Shown: positions 25,244 through 34,027, counted from the first letter of the stretch. The stretch: 60,389 nt of DNA from an uncultured Prevotella sp. (GCA_900322095.1 ONYS01000001.1:1-60389); one strand, 5' to 3'. Numbers and translations are program-made. The notes: generated by a model not told the origin, from the sequence alone.

Positions 25244-26386
25244 ATGAGTTATCTGTTTTTGCAACAATATTGGTGGTTCATCATCAGCCTGTTAGGAGGT
25301 CTTCTGGTATTCCTGCTCTTTGTGCAGGGTGCCAACTCCATGATATTCCAATTGGGTAAGAACGCCGACGAACGCCGGCTGCTCATCAACTCCACCGGAC
25401 GCAAGTGGGAATTCACATTCACCACGCTGGTCACCTTTGGTGGCGGTTTCTTTGCCTCTTTCCCTCTCTTCTACAGCACGAGTTTCGGAGGCGCCTACTG
25501 GCTTTGGATGATCATCCTTTTCTCATTTGTCATTCAGGCTGTCAGCTATGAGTTTCAGAATAAGCTCGGAAATCTTCTCGGAGTCCGCACATTCCAAGTC
25601 TGCCTTGTCATCAACGGAATAGTCGGTCCATTGCTGCTGGGCGGCGCGGTTGCTACATTCTTCGATGGAAGCAATTTCTTCATCGATAAGCAGAACCTCA
25701 CTTTGGCAGCAGGTCCGGCCGTCAGCCGTTGGGCCAATGCCAGCTACGGTCTCGATGCGTTGCTCGATGTTTGGAACGTTGTTCTTGGATTGGCAGTTCT
25801 GTTCCTCTCCCGCATTCTCGGAACGCTGTACCTTATTAATAATGTAAACGACGAGACAATTCGCAAGCGTTGCCATCAGGAAGTACTCCGCAACACCATT
25901 GCGTTCTTGGTCTTCTTCCTGGCCTTCGTCATCCGCACGATGCTGAAGGATGGCTTTGCCTATGACCCGAACACCGGCGTAATTTTTATGGAGCCGCTGA
26001 AATACTTCCACAACCTCGTCACGCTCTGGCCCGTTGCCTTGGTCTTTGTGGTTGGTGTTGTATTGGTACTCTACGGCATCGGACGTACGCTCACCAAAGC
26101 TGACTATATAAAAGGTATATGGCCTTCAGGAATTGGCACCGTGCTCACAGTCTTGGCACTCTTCCTGCTTGCAGGCTGGAACAACACAGCCTACTATCCT
26201 TCTACGGCAGACTTGCAAAGTTCGCTTACGATTGAGAACAGTTCTTCCAGCCCATTCACGCTGCAAGTAATGGCAGTGGTAAGCCTGTTGGTACCATTCG
26301 TACTGGCCTATATCTGGTATGCATGGCGTTCGATAGACAAGAAGAAGCTGGACATGGATGAGGTAAAACATAGCGACGCCTATTAA
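25244..26386 (+). CDS. cydB: Cytochrome bd oxidase subunit II
   Basis: A 380-residue inner-membrane subunit with eight or nine helices. It starts MSYLFLQQYWWFIISLLGGLLVFLLFVQGANSM and includes WEFTFTTLVTFGGGFFASFPLFYSTSFGGAYWLWM, in which the Trp-Glu and Phe-rich segments match CydB. It pairs with CydA; CydB is heme-free but needed for heme binding in the complex. No third small CydX is seen downstream. The gene is followed by a long hairpin at 26436-26489. Confidence 0.96.
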   Translation: MSYLFLQQYWWFIISLLGGLLVFLLFVQGANSMIFQLGKNADERRLLINSTGRKWEFTFTTLVTFGGGFFASFPLFYSTSFGGAYWLWMIILFSFVIQAVSYEFQNKLGNLLGVRTFQVCLVINGIVGPLLLGGAVATFFDGSNFFIDKQNLTLAAGPAVSRWANASYGLDALLDVWNVVLGLAVLFLSRILGTLYLINNVNDETIRKRCHQEVLRNTIAFLVFFLAFVIRTMLKDGFAYDPNTGVIFMEPLKYFHNLVTLWPVALVFVVGVVLVLYGIGRTLTKADYIKGIWPSGIGTVLTVLALFLLAGWNNTAYYPSTADLQSSLTIENSSSSPFTLQVMAVVSLLVPFVLAYIWYAWRSIDKKKLDMDEVKHSDAY

Positions 26387-26435
26387 ACAACAGGGAAGTT
26401 GCCATCTTGTCCAGTCTAATCAACTGATAGGATCA

Positions 26436-26489
26436 GCCACGGATACACGAATCCCCACTAAAGCAGTGTAGACTCGTGATATCCGTGGC
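26436..26489 (+). other. Long intergenic hairpin after cydB
   Basis: GCCACGGATA pairs with TATCCGTGGC across a 34-nt interval that contains two further nested stems (CACGA/TCGTG and CACT/AGTG). There is no T run, so it is not a standard terminator. It may stabilise or process the cyd mRNA. No clear promoter lies between it and the next gene. Confidence 0.6.
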
Positions 26490-26528
26490 CATTAAGATTA
26501 AACCACTTTTTCAAAATCAATAATCTAT

Positions 26529-27230
26529 ATGACAAAGCGCATCCTCTTATTTTTCGTTCTTTTGCTCTCTCTGTCTCTTGCAGCCCAAGAAACAAAGTCC
26601 TCCGCTACAGAGGATTCTTGCCATGAAGTACTGCTTCAGACGAGCAAAGGGGACATTCTGCTCAAACTCTACAATGAGACACCGCTTCATCGCGACAACT
26701 TCTTGAAGCTTGTCCGCTCCGGTTATTACGATGGCAATCTCTTCCATCGGGTCATAGCAGACTTTATGATTCAGACGGGCGACTCCACTACGAGGCACGC
26801 CAAGCCCGGAGACCGCTTAGGCGAATATTCGCCCGACTACAGTATACCTGCCGAATTCCGTTTCCCGAAGCTGTTCCACAAGCGTGGTGCCTTGGCAGCC
26901 GCACGCGAGCCCGACAGCAGCAATCCTGAGAGAGCCTCAAGTTCCTCACAGTTCTATATTGTTTGGGGACAGACTCACAGCGATGCTTACCTCGACAAAT
27001 GCCAGGAAGGAATAGATAAGCGGACAAACGGCACAGTGAAGTTGACACCCGAAATTAGAGAAGTCTACCGCACAGTTGGCGGCACACCTCATTTGGACGG
27101 ACAATACACGGTATTCGGCGAAGTGGTCAGCGGACTCGATGTTGTCAAAGACATAGACTATTCAAAGACAGACGAATACGACCGCCCTGTAGAAGATATC
27201 AAAATTATCAAAGCAACAGTTATCAAGTAA
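26529..27230 (+). CDS. Cyclophilin-type peptidyl-prolyl cis-trans isomerase, exported
   Basis: A 233-residue protein with a signal peptide (MTKRILLFFVLLLSLSLAAQ). The cyclophilin domain contains NFLKLVRSGYYDGNLFHRVIADFMIQTGD near residues 57-86 (catalytic Arg in FHRV), ASSSSQFYIVWGQ near 135 and a C-terminal YTVFGEVVSGLDVVKDI. A 40-residue insert (about 88-132) includes SIPAEFRFPKLFHKRGALAAAREPDSSNPE, which is usual in Bacteroidetes periplasmic cyclophilins. It speeds folding of exported proteins. It is separated from cydB by the hairpin but has no obvious promoter of its own. Confidence 0.93.
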   Translation: MTKRILLFFVLLLSLSLAAQETKSSATEDSCHEVLLQTSKGDILLKLYNETPLHRDNFLKLVRSGYYDGNLFHRVIADFMIQTGDSTTRHAKPGDRLGEYSPDYSIPAEFRFPKLFHKRGALAAAREPDSSNPERASSSSQFYIVWGQTHSDAYLDKCQEGIDKRTNGTVKLTPEIREVYRTVGGTPHLDGQYTVFGEVVSGLDVVKDIDYSKTDEYDRPVEDIKIIKATVIK

Positions 27231-27234
27231 AGTC

Positions 27235-27465
27235 ATGATTGGATATTTAATTATAGGAGCATTGGCAGGTTTCGTTGCCAGCAAGATATACAAGAAGGAA
27301 GGCTCCGGCTGTCTCATCAACTTGCTGTTGGGTATTGTTGGCGGATGGCTCGGTGGAGAAGTATTAGGATGGTTAGGCATCACTGCTACTGGAAGCATCG
27401 GCAACTTTGTTGTGGCTGTCATCGGAGCCATCATATTGCTTTGGCTTTGGAATAAACTCTCCTAA
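27235..27465 (+). CDS. GlsB/YeaQ/YmgE-family small membrane protein
   Basis: A 76-residue protein with three short hydrophobic, glycine-rich helices: IGYLIIGALAGFVASKIY, INLLLGIVGGWLGGEVLGWL and IGNFVVAVIGAIILLWLW. This is the pattern of the transglycosylase-associated/GlsB family linked to general stress. It begins 4 nt after the cyclophilin stop, so the two are co-transcribed. The biochemical function of the family is not established. Confidence 0.88.
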   Translation: MIGYLIIGALAGFVASKIYKKEGSGCLINLLLGIVGGWLGGEVLGWLGITATGSIGNFVVAVIGAIILLWLWNKLS

Positions 27466-27581
27466 GTTCTGCGAGAGTTGCTCTAGTCACCTAACACTTT
27501 GGTTTAGGAAAACGCGGCTGAGCTTATGCGCCCCTTAACTTTAATGTTGTTGGACGAGGATGCAGATTGGTGTTTATATAC

Positions 27582-27621
27582 ACAAACGGGAGACAGATCC
27601 AGAAATCTGTCCCCCGTTTGT
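27582..27621 (-). terminator. Terminator of the phosphohexomutase gene
   Basis: ACAAACGGG-A-GACAGAT pairs with ATCTGTC-C-CCCGTTTGT (16 pairs with one mismatch) around a short loop. It lies 33 nt past the mutase stop. It can also stop plus-strand transcription from the GlsB-like gene, although T runs are short on both sides. Confidence 0.75.
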
Positions 27622-27653
27622 TATTATATGGAATGAAAGGCTGCTAACCGGAA

Positions 27654-29402
27654 TCAATCGAGTTTCAGGCTCTTCTTGATGCCCTCAACCTTTTCCTCAG
27701 CCTCCTTGGTGCAGCGCTCGTAGCAACCGGCGCACTTCATGGTGCCTTTTACCTCGATATAGAATTTAATCTTAGGCTCCGTACCAGAAGGACGGACTGA
27801 TACCTTAGTATCGTCATCGCAGAACCACTGCAGCACATTGCTCGTCGTAGGCATGTCAAGCTTTGTGACGCTGCCATCAGCATGACGGGCCTCGAGGGTC
27901 TCATAGTCCTTCCATGTGACGATCTTGCTGCCACCCAACTCCGTGGGAGGATTCTTACGGAAGTTCTCCATCATAGCCTTGATCTCATCGGCACCAGCCT
28001 TACCCGGACGTACTACATTGACGGTAACCTCTTTAGAGAAGCCATACTCCAGATAGATGTCCATCAAGATGTCGTAGAGGGTCTTGCCCTGATCCTTAGC
28101 CCAAGCGCAGATCTCAGCCAGCAAACTCATTGCCGAAACTGCATCCTTATCGCGTACGAAGTCCTCGGCCAGGAAGCCATAGCTTTCCTCACCGCCACCG
28201 ATGTACTGCTGCTTGCCCTCAGAGAGACGAATCTCACGGGCAATCCACTTGAAGCCTGTGTAGCAGTCACGAAGTTCGATGTGCTGCTTCTCGGCAATCT
28301 TGCGGATGACCTCTGTGGTAACGATGGTTTTCACAATGAAGTCGTTGGGCTTCATCAAGCCCTTAGCCTTGCGGTTGGTGATGATATAATAGAGGAAGAT
28401 AAGGCAGGTCTGGTTGCCATTGATGAGCGTCCACTCACCCTTGTCGTTCTTGCAAGCCATGCCTACGCGGTCAGCATCAGGATCTGAAGCCATCACGATG
28501 TCGGCATCAATAGCCTTGGCGTCGCGGATAGCCAATGCCAGAGCCTCACCATTCTCAGGATTAGGAGAGACAACGGTTGGGAAGTTGCCGTCCTTCACCA
28601 TCTGCTCCTTTACACAATGCACATTGTCGAAGCCCCACAGTTTCAAGCTCTGAGGAATGAGCATCATACCGGTTCCATGCAGCGGAGTGTAGACAATCTT
28701 CAAGTCGTGCTGTTTTTTGATCACAGCGGGATCGATAGACAGCGTGTGAATCTTGTCAAGATAGATCTTGTCGATTTCAGCACCGATAATCTGGATGAGA
28801 TCCTTGTTGCCACCGAACTTCACATCCTCGACTTTCACCTTGTTCACCTCGTCGATGATGCCTGTGTCGTGGGGAGCCAGCACCTGTGCACCGTCTTCCC
28901 AGTAGGCCTTGTAGCCATTGTACTCCTTGGGGTTGTGACTGGCCGTGATGTTGACACCGGCCTGGCAGCCCAGATGGCGGATAGCGAAAGAGCATTCGGG
29001 CGTAGGACGCATGTCGTCGAACAAGTACACCTTGATGCCGTTGGCAGAGAACACATCGGCAACGGACTCAGCAAACTTACGGCTGTTGTTGCGGCAGTCG
29101 TGGCAAACTACAACGCTGATTTCCTTGCGGTCGGCAAAGTTCTTCTTCAGGTAGTTGGCAAAGCCTTGCGTAGCCATGCCCACCGTATAGACGTTCATGC
29201 GATTTGTGCCAGCACCCATGATACCGCGCAAACCGCCAGTGCCGAACTCGAGATTCTTATAGAAGGCCTCAATAAGGTCGGTCTTGTCGGCCTTGTCAAG
29301 CATTTGCTGTACACTCTGACGAGTCTCTTCGTCAAACGACGGCGAAAGCCATTGTTTTGCCTTAACCTCGCACTGGGCGATTAATTCTGCATTGTTCTCC
29401 AT
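27654..29402 (-). CDS. Phosphoglucomutase/phosphomannomutase (alpha-D-phosphohexomutase)
   Basis: A 582-residue cytoplasmic enzyme interconverting hexose 1- and 6-phosphates. Motifs in order: FGTGGLRGIMGAGTNRMN (53-70), the phosphoserine loop NITASHNPKEYNGYK with Ser155, the metal loop ASDPDADRVGMA near 312, the sugar loop GGEESYGF near 408, and the phosphate-binding RPSGTEPKIKFYIE near 540. Its length fits the PgmB/YhxB-like long form of Bacteroidetes. It supplies glucose 1-phosphate or mannose 1-phosphate for the polysaccharides made elsewhere. A -7 box (TAACTTTG, 29459-29452) lies 50 nt upstream. Confidence 0.94.
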   Translation of the reverse strand: MENNAELIAQCEVKAKQWLSPSFDEETRQSVQQMLDKADKTDLIEAFYKNLEFGTGGLRGIMGAGTNRMNVYTVGMATQGFANYLKKNFADRKEISVVVCHDCRNNSRKFAESVADVFSANGIKVYLFDDMRPTPECSFAIRHLGCQAGVNITASHNPKEYNGYKAYWEDGAQVLAPHDTGIIDEVNKVKVEDVKFGGNKDLIQIIGAEIDKIYLDKIHTLSIDPAVIKKQHDLKIVYTPLHGTGMMLIPQSLKLWGFDNVHCVKEQMVKDGNFPTVVSPNPENGEALALAIRDAKAIDADIVMASDPDADRVGMACKNDKGEWTLINGNQTCLIFLYYIITNRKAKGLMKPNDFIVKTIVTTEVIRKIAEKQHIELRDCYTGFKWIAREIRLSEGKQQYIGGGEESYGFLAEDFVRDKDAVSAMSLLAEICAWAKDQGKTLYDILMDIYLEYGFSKEVTVNVVRPGKAGADEIKAMMENFRKNPPTELGGSKIVTWKDYETLEARHADGSVTKLDMPTTSNVLQWFCDDDTKVSVRPSGTEPKIKFYIEVKGTMKCAGCYERCTKEAEEKVEGIKKSLKLD

Positions 29403-29451
29403 TTTGTTTAAACTTATTAGATTTTATAAATTGATTTTTTGTTCTTTGAGA

Positions 29452-29459
29452 CAAAGTTA
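29452..29459 (-). promoter_or_regulatory. -7 element of the phosphohexomutase gene
   Basis: The minus strand reads TAACTTTG about 50 nt before the mutase ATG. A -33 TTTG is not clear at 19-21 nt. Confidence 0.55.
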
Positions 29460-29504
29460 CGAATATTTTTCTATAAAACATAGAGTTAACCAAGAAAAAA
29501 ATAG

Positions 29505-29512
29505 TAAATTTG
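29505..29512 (+). promoter_or_regulatory. -7 element of DUF4491 (implies leaderless mRNA)
   Basis: TAAATTTG ends only 4 nt before the ATG at 29517. If used, transcription would start at or within the start codon. No convincing -33 element is seen. Confidence 0.5.
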
Positions 29513-29516
29513 CCAC

Positions 29517-29864
29517 ATGATATATATTACAGGTACAATTTTCGCAATATTAACGTTTCTCATCATTGGTCTGTTCCATCCTATGGTGATAAAAACAGAG
29601 TATTATTATGGGACACGCCCTTGGTGGATTTTCCTGTTGGGAGGCATTGCGTGCGTTGTCCTGTCGCTTTTGGAGAGCAATGAACACATCTCTATTCTGC
29701 TTGGTGTTCTTGGAGCAAGTTTCCTATGGTCAATCGGAGAACTCTTCGCCCAGGAGAAACGAGTGCTGAAGGGATGGTTCCCCATGAATCCCAAAAGAAA
29801 AGAGTATTACGAACTAAAGAGAAAGGAATACCAAAAAGAAAAAGGAGAGAACAAGACAGACTGA
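29517..29864 (+). CDS. DUF4491 family membrane protein
   Basis: A 115-residue protein with three predicted helices: ITGTIFAILTFLIIGLF, WIFLLGGIACVVLSLLE and ISILLGVLGASFLWSIGE. The sequence IIGLFHPMVIKTEYYYG and the C-terminal GWFPMNPKR are the conserved marks of DUF4491, a family of unknown function common in Bacteroidetes and Firmicutes. The family N-terminus begins right at this ATG, supporting the start despite the very close -7 box. The rlmH gene follows after 36 nt. Confidence 0.83.
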   Translation: MIYITGTIFAILTFLIIGLFHPMVIKTEYYYGTRPWWIFLLGGIACVVLSLLESNEHISILLGVLGASFLWSIGELFAQEKRVLKGWFPMNPKRKEYYELKRKEYQKEKGENKTD

Positions 29865-29900
29865 TCAAGTCTGACAGAGGCAAAAAAAAGGAAGGAAGAG

Positions 29901-30371
29901 ATGAAGGTGACATTGATATTAGTGGGCAAGACCACCGACAAGCATTTTGATGCCGGCATCAACGACTATGCAGGCCGCATCAAGCATTATCTCCCTTTCG
30001 AGATCACCATTATACCAGAACTGAAGAATACGAAAAGCCTCTCGGAAGAACAGCAGAAAGAAAAGGAAGGAGAACAGATACTAAAACTGCTGACATCGAG
30101 CGACACGGTTGTCCTGCTCGACGAGCATGGAAAGGAAATGCGGAGCATAGAATATGCCCAGTGGCTGCAGAAGAAGCAGGCAACAGCAAAGAGGTTGGTG
30201 TTCGTCATCGGTGGTCCTTACGGATTCTCACCCGCGGTCTATTCCAGGGCCGATGAGAAGATAAGTCTCTCGAAGATGACCTTCTCCCACCAGATGGTGA
30301 GGCTCATCTTCACAGAACAGCTCTACCGCGCATGCACCATCATCAAAGGCGAGCCTTACCACCACGAATGA
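29901..30371 (+). CDS. rlmH: 23S rRNA (pseudouridine1915-N3)-methyltransferase RlmH
   Basis: A 156-residue SPOUT-class methyltransferase that modifies pseudouridine 1915 in helix 69 of 23S rRNA after 70S assembly. The start MKVTLILVGKTTDKHFDAGINDYAGRI and the C-terminal trefoil-knot residues VFVIGGPYGFSPAVYSRADEKISLSKMTFSHQMVRLIFTEQLYRA are diagnostic, including the Gly-Gly-Pro SAM loop. Length is standard for the family. It follows DUF4491 closely; a promoter for the next gene intervenes. Confidence 0.97.
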   Translation: MKVTLILVGKTTDKHFDAGINDYAGRIKHYLPFEITIIPELKNTKSLSEEQQKEKEGEQILKLLTSSDTVVLLDEHGKEMRSIEYAQWLQKKQATAKRLVFVIGGPYGFSPAVYSRADEKISLSKMTFSHQMVRLIFTEQLYRACTIIKGEPYHHE

Positions 30372-30422
30372 AAAGCCCAGTGTCTAAAGGTTCGTCTACT
30401 TCCCACAGCTTAAGATTCTATT

Positions 30423-30439
30423 TTGGCACGGATTTTGCT
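30423..30439 (+). promoter_or_regulatory. Sigma-54 (RpoN) promoter of clpC
   Basis: TTGGCACGGATTTTGCT fits the sigma-54 consensus YTGGCACGRNNNTTGCW at every defined position; the -24 GG and -12 GC are 12 bp apart as required. Transcription would start near 30450, about 77 nt before the clpC ATG. No TAnnTTTG box is found between rlmH and clpC, so this is the best promoter for the gene. Bacteroidetes commonly carry rpoN, but the regulon in Prevotella-like bacteria is not something I can name. Confidence 0.75.
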
Positions 30440-30459
30440 AGAAAGAACTTAAAGCAAAA

Positions 30460-30491
30460 AATCCATGCGCATCGGAGCATGAACATGGATT
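30460..30491 (+). promoter_or_regulatory. Hairpin in the clpC leader
   Basis: AATCCATG pairs with CATGGATT around a 16-nt loop, with an alternative inner stem ATGC/GCAT. It lies just after the predicted sigma-54 start and 35 nt before the ATG, where it could affect translation, perhaps with temperature. Confidence 0.45.
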
Positions 30492-30526
30492 CGAATTATT
30501 AACATCTAAAAGAAAGGTTATTAAGG

Positions 30527-33097
30527 ATGACAAGTCAATTTTCACCAAAGGTTTCAGAAATCCTCGCTTTCAGCAGAGAGGAGGCTACGCGCCTGGCAAG
30601 CAGGTCCGTAGGGCCTGAACATTTGCTATTGGGTATCATCCGCGAGAAGAACAGCATCGTCAGAGGACTGTTCAACCGTATGAAGATAAACGAGCAAACC
30701 ATCAAGGAAGAGCTTGAAGAGCGCGTGCGTGAAGACGACGCCAACGAGCCCCTCAACACGAGTGAGCTTGTATTGAACGAGAAAGCCAGCAACATTCTCA
30801 AACTGGCTGTCCTCGAAGCGCGCATGCAGCATACGCAGACCGTGGATGTACAACATCTGCTCATGGCCATTCTGCACGATCAGATGAACAACGGCGCCAA
30901 AGAGGTGCTGGAATTCAACAATGTAACCTACGAAGACGTAGTGTCTTACCTGCAGGCTCCAGCCCACAAGGACGGTCTTGACTTGCCAGGCGAAGACTAC
31001 GAGGAGACAGAGGGCGGCGACCAAGGAGGAAGAGAATGGCGCAGTTCGGGTGATACAGAAAAGCCCACTCAGACGCAGACACAGCATGGAGGCGGTAAGA
31101 CTCCCGTGCTCGACAACTTCTCCACCGACCTTACTCAGGCTGCAGCCGACGGAAAACTCGATCCCGTTGTGGGACGCGAGAAGGAGATTCAGCGCATCAT
31201 CGAGATACTCTGCCGCAGAAAGAAAAACAACCCCATTCTCATCGGCGAACCCGGTGTGGGCAAGAGTGCCATCGTAGAAGGACTCGCACAACTCATTGCC
31301 AAGCGGAAATGCTCACCGGTGCTGTTCAACAAGCGCGTAGTAAGTCTCGACATGACAGGTGTCGTGGCCGGAACAAAATACCGCGGACAGTTTGAGGAGC
31401 GCATCAAAGCCCTGCTGAAGGAACTCGAGCAGAATCCTGACATCATCATCTTCATCGACGAGATCCATACGCTGGTTGGTGCCGGTTCTACTCCTGGAAG
31501 CATGGATGCAGCCAACATCATGAAGCCGGCTCTTGCCCGGGGTACCATACAGTGCATTGGCGCAACGACTCTCGACGAATACCGCAATTCCATCGAGAAG
31601 GACGGAGCTCTGGAACGCCGTTTCCAGAAGGTGCTCGTAGAGCCCACTACTGCAGAAGAAACGACAGAGATCCTTCGCAATATCAAAGAGCGCTACGAAG
31701 ACCATCATCACGTGACATATAGTGACGAAGCCATTGAGGCTTGTGTCAAACTGACAGAGCGCTATGCCACAGACCGTATGTTCCCCGACAAGGCTATCGA
31801 CGCCTTGGACGAAGCAGGATCTCGCGTACACTTGAGCCACGCCAGCATTCCGCCAGAGGTAGTTGCTTTGGAGAAAGAGCTTGAGGACGTGAAGTCGAAG
31901 AAGCAGGCCGCCGTGCGCAACCAGAACTTTGAGTTGGCTGCCAGCTATCGCGACCGTCAGGCAGAGCTCGACCATAAACTTCAGGATTTCAATGCCAGAT
32001 GGGCACAGACTGACAACGAAGAGCGACTGACCGTGACAGCGAAAGACGTGGCCGATGTCGTGTCTCTGATGACAGGAATCCCAGTGCAGCAGATCGACCA
32101 GCCCGAAAGCATACGCCTCCGCTCAATGGATAAAGAACTGAAGAAGTCCATCATTGCTCAGGACGATGCCATCGAGAAGGTCGTCAAAGCTATCCGTCGC
32201 AACCGCGTAGGCCTGCGCGAGCCCAACCATCCCATCGGTGTGTTCATGTTCCTCGGTCCAACTGGCGTGGGAAAGACCTATCTTGCCAAGAAGCTGGCAG
32301 AGAGCATGTTCGGCTCGAAAGACGCCCTCATCCGTATCGATATGAGCGAATACACTGAGAGCTTCAATGTCTCCCGCCTTGTTGGAGCGCCTCCCGGCTA
32401 CGTTGGCTATGAGGAGGGCGGTCAGCTCACCGAGCGCGTGCGCCGCCACCCCTACTCCATCGTCTTGCTCGATGAAATTGAGAAAGCCCACAGCAATGTG
32501 TTCAACCTTTTGCTGCAAGTGCTTGACGAAGGAAGACTGACGGATGGCAACGGACGGTTGGTGGATTTCCGCAACACGATTATCATCATGACCTCGAATG
32601 CCGGAACGAAGCAGCTCAAGGAGTTTGGCCACGGAGTAGGATTCACAGCTCCAGGCGGAGCGCTGACGCAATTCAACGAGCAGAATAAGGAATACGCCCG
32701 CTCCATCATTCAGAAGAGCTTGAGCCGGCAGTTTGCTCCTGAGTTCTTGAACCGTCTTGACGAGATCATCACGTTCGACCAACTCGACTTGAATGCCATC
32801 AAGCGCATCATCGACCTTGAGTTGAAGGATCTCTATAAGCGTGTAGAGGACATGGGCTTCGGAATCACCATCAGCGATGAAGCCAAAGAGTTTGTGGCGA
32901 CCAAAGGCTATGACGTCCAGTTTGGCGCCCGTCCGCTCAAGCGGGCCATCCAGAACTACATCGAAGATGGCCTGTGCGAGCTTCTGCTCTCAGACGAGTT
33001 GAAACCTGGTGACGTGATAAATATTGGTAAGGAAGGCGACAAGCTCAACTTCAATATCGACACGGAAAAGAGAAAAGAAACTGTCACAGAAGGCTGA
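30527..33097 (+). CDS. clpC: ATP-dependent Clp protease ATP-binding subunit ClpC
   Basis: An 856-residue Hsp100 unfoldase. Residues 1-150 are the double Clp N-domain ([39 protein letters not shown]). A Gly/Gln-rich linker (about 155-195) follows. The first AAA+ module has Walker A GEPGVGKS (240-247) and [15 protein letters not shown]. The middle region (about 440-500) resembles the UVR/M coil of ClpC rather than the long ClpB coil. The second module has GPTGVGKT (577-584) and [11 protein letters not shown]. The loop GVGF near 702-705 matches the ClpP-docking [LIV]GF tripeptide, so it probably feeds ClpP. A consensus sigma-54 promoter lies upstream. Confidence 0.95.
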   Translation: MTSQFSPKVSEILAFSREEATRLASRSVGPEHLLLGIIREKNSIVRGLFNRMKINEQTIKEELEERVREDDANEPLNTSELVLNEKASNILKLAVLEARMQHTQTVDVQHLLMAILHDQMNNGAKEVLEFNNVTYEDVVSYLQAPAHKDGLDLPGEDYEETEGGDQGGREWRSSGDTEKPTQTQTQHGGGKTPVLDNFSTDLTQAAADGKLDPVVGREKEIQRIIEILCRRKKNNPILIGEPGVGKSAIVEGLAQLIAKRKCSPVLFNKRVVSLDMTGVVAGTKYRGQFEERIKALLKELEQNPDIIIFIDEIHTLVGAGSTPGSMDAANIMKPALARGTIQCIGATTLDEYRNSIEKDGALERRFQKVLVEPTTAEETTEILRNIKERYEDHHHVTYSDEAIEACVKLTERYATDRMFPDKAIDALDEAGSRVHLSHASIPPEVVALEKELEDVKSKKQAAVRNQNFELAASYRDRQAELDHKLQDFNARWAQTDNEERLTVTAKDVADVVSLMTGIPVQQIDQPESIRLRSMDKELKKSIIAQDDAIEKVVKAIRRNRVGLREPNHPIGVFMFLGPTGVGKTYLAKKLAESMFGSKDALIRIDMSEYTESFNVSRLVGAPPGYVGYEEGGQLTERVRRHPYSIVLLDEIEKAHSNVFNLLLQVLDEGRLTDGNGRLVDFRNTIIIMTSNAGTKQLKEFGHGVGFTAPGGALTQFNEQNKEYARSIIQKSLSRQFAPEFLNRLDEIITFDQLDLNAIKRIIDLELKDLYKRVEDMGFGITISDEAKEFVATKGYDVQFGARPLKRAIQNYIEDGLCELLLSDELKPGDVINIGKEGDKLNFNIDTEKRKETVTEG

Positions 33098-33202
33098 CAG
33101 CATCTTCAGAGTAAAGACAATAAAAAGTATTGGAATTGCACACCTCATAAGCCTGCTGAGTAGACTTTGACCTGTGTGCTCCATAATTCAGCATAGCAAC
33201 AC

Positions 33203-33239
33203 AAAGGGCTGCGATCGTAATGATAGCAGCCCTTTTTCT
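33203..33239 (+). terminator. Terminator of clpC
   Basis: AAAGGGCTGC pairs with GCAGCCCTTT, with an inner ATC/GAT extension, and is followed by TTTCTTTTTCC. It lies about 105 nt after the clpC stop. Confidence 0.82.
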
Positions 33240-33492
33240 TTTTCCCCTTGATTTTATAAGCGCTTGGGGTCTCTCAAACACCTGCTCCACTTTGCCTATC
33301 AAGGACGGAACTCCATTGGGGATAGATTCCGAGATAAGCGCAATCACAACAGATGAAGATTCAAAACAGCTACATAGATGCTGTCCGACGTTCGTCGGAA
33401 AGCATGAAGTCCCACAGAAAGCATTCAGTATACCAATAAAAGGATGAATCGAGAAGCCTTGTAAGGGGAAGAATTATGGATTATAATAAAAA

Positions 33493-33526
33493 CATCCGCA
33501 ATGTCTCTTGAAAGTCATTGCGGATG
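33493..33526 (-). terminator. Terminator of the DUF3127 gene
   Basis: CATCCGCAATG pairs with CATTGCGGATG (11 bp, 12-nt loop). On the minus strand it is followed by TTTTTATTAT. It lies 64 nt past the DUF3127 stop and has the same stem as the mrp terminator at 17171-17210. Confidence 0.82.
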
Positions 33527-33589
33527 AATATTCTGCGCCGAAGCTGCGTTACAGCTTAAAGCAACGAACATTAATTTTAAAGACCCAGT

Positions 33590-34027
33590 TTAGAAGGGAA
33601 GTGAGCTGTCCTCGTCGGAAGGCTCCTGGGCAGTAGTGTCAACAGGAGAAACAGGTGCAGCGGGGTTGGGCACGGGAGCACTCGTAGGAGCAGCAGCCGC
33701 ATATCCACCGTTTGCCATGCCTACAGAGTTGGGATCAACGTGATCTACGCGATATGCGCGAATGTCGTTGAAATATCTGTCTTGCCATGGGCGGGCGTTA
33801 ATGTCGAGCCATACATGAACCGTATCACCCACCTTTATTTGAAATTGCTCAATACGATCTGCACCAAACACAGTGAAATTGCACATACGAGGGAAGCCGT
33901 TGGAGCCTTGTTCCTCAATCACATATTCCTGTGATTTCCATTCATTTCCAGAGCGTTTGGAAACGCCCGAACGGACATCTCCTACTTTGATGATTTTACC
34001 GATAACTTCGATACCTGATAATGCCAT
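33590..34027 (-). CDS. DUF3127 protein, OB-fold-like, with SSB-type acidic tip
   Basis: A 145-residue protein. Residues 1-100 match DUF3127: GIEVIGKIIKVGDVRSGVSKRSG, EWKSQEYVIEE, FTVFGADRIEQFQIKVGD and NDIRAYRVDHVD, resembling an OB-fold. A Pro/Ala-rich linker (about 105-135) leads to the C-terminal DEDSSLPF, which is like the acidic, hydrophobic tip by which single-stranded-DNA-binding protein recruits repair and replication partners. It is divergent from dnaN. A nucleic-acid-binding role is inferred; the family has no established function that I know of. Confidence 0.82.
   Translation of the reverse strand: MALSGIEVIGKIIKVGDVRSGVSKRSGNEWKSQEYVIEEQGSNGFPRMCNFTVFGADRIEQFQIKVGDTVHVWLDINARPWQDRYFNDIRAYRVDHVDPNSVGMANGGYAAAAPTSAPVPNPAAPVSPVDTTAQEPSDEDSSLPF

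Larger units (their letters stand above)
33098..33589. other. Intergenic region between convergent clpC and DUF3127 genes
   Basis: About 490 nt. It holds the clpC terminator (33203-33239), a small inverted repeat TCCGACGTTCGTCGGA near 33384-33399, and the DUF3127 terminator (33493-33526). Two overlapping open frames (33084-33347 minus and 33220-33447 plus) lack protein-like character, and one runs through the clpC terminator. Confidence 0.6.

Noticed and set aside
28617..29384. Long plus-strand ORF (255 codons) inside the phosphohexomutase gene
   Set aside because: It is an antisense shadow of a conserved gene; its translation has no family motifs.
33084..33447. Two overlapping small ORFs after clpC (33084-33347 minus; 33220-33447 plus)
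   Set aside because: They overlap each other and the clpC terminator, and show no domain, promoter or protein-like composition.
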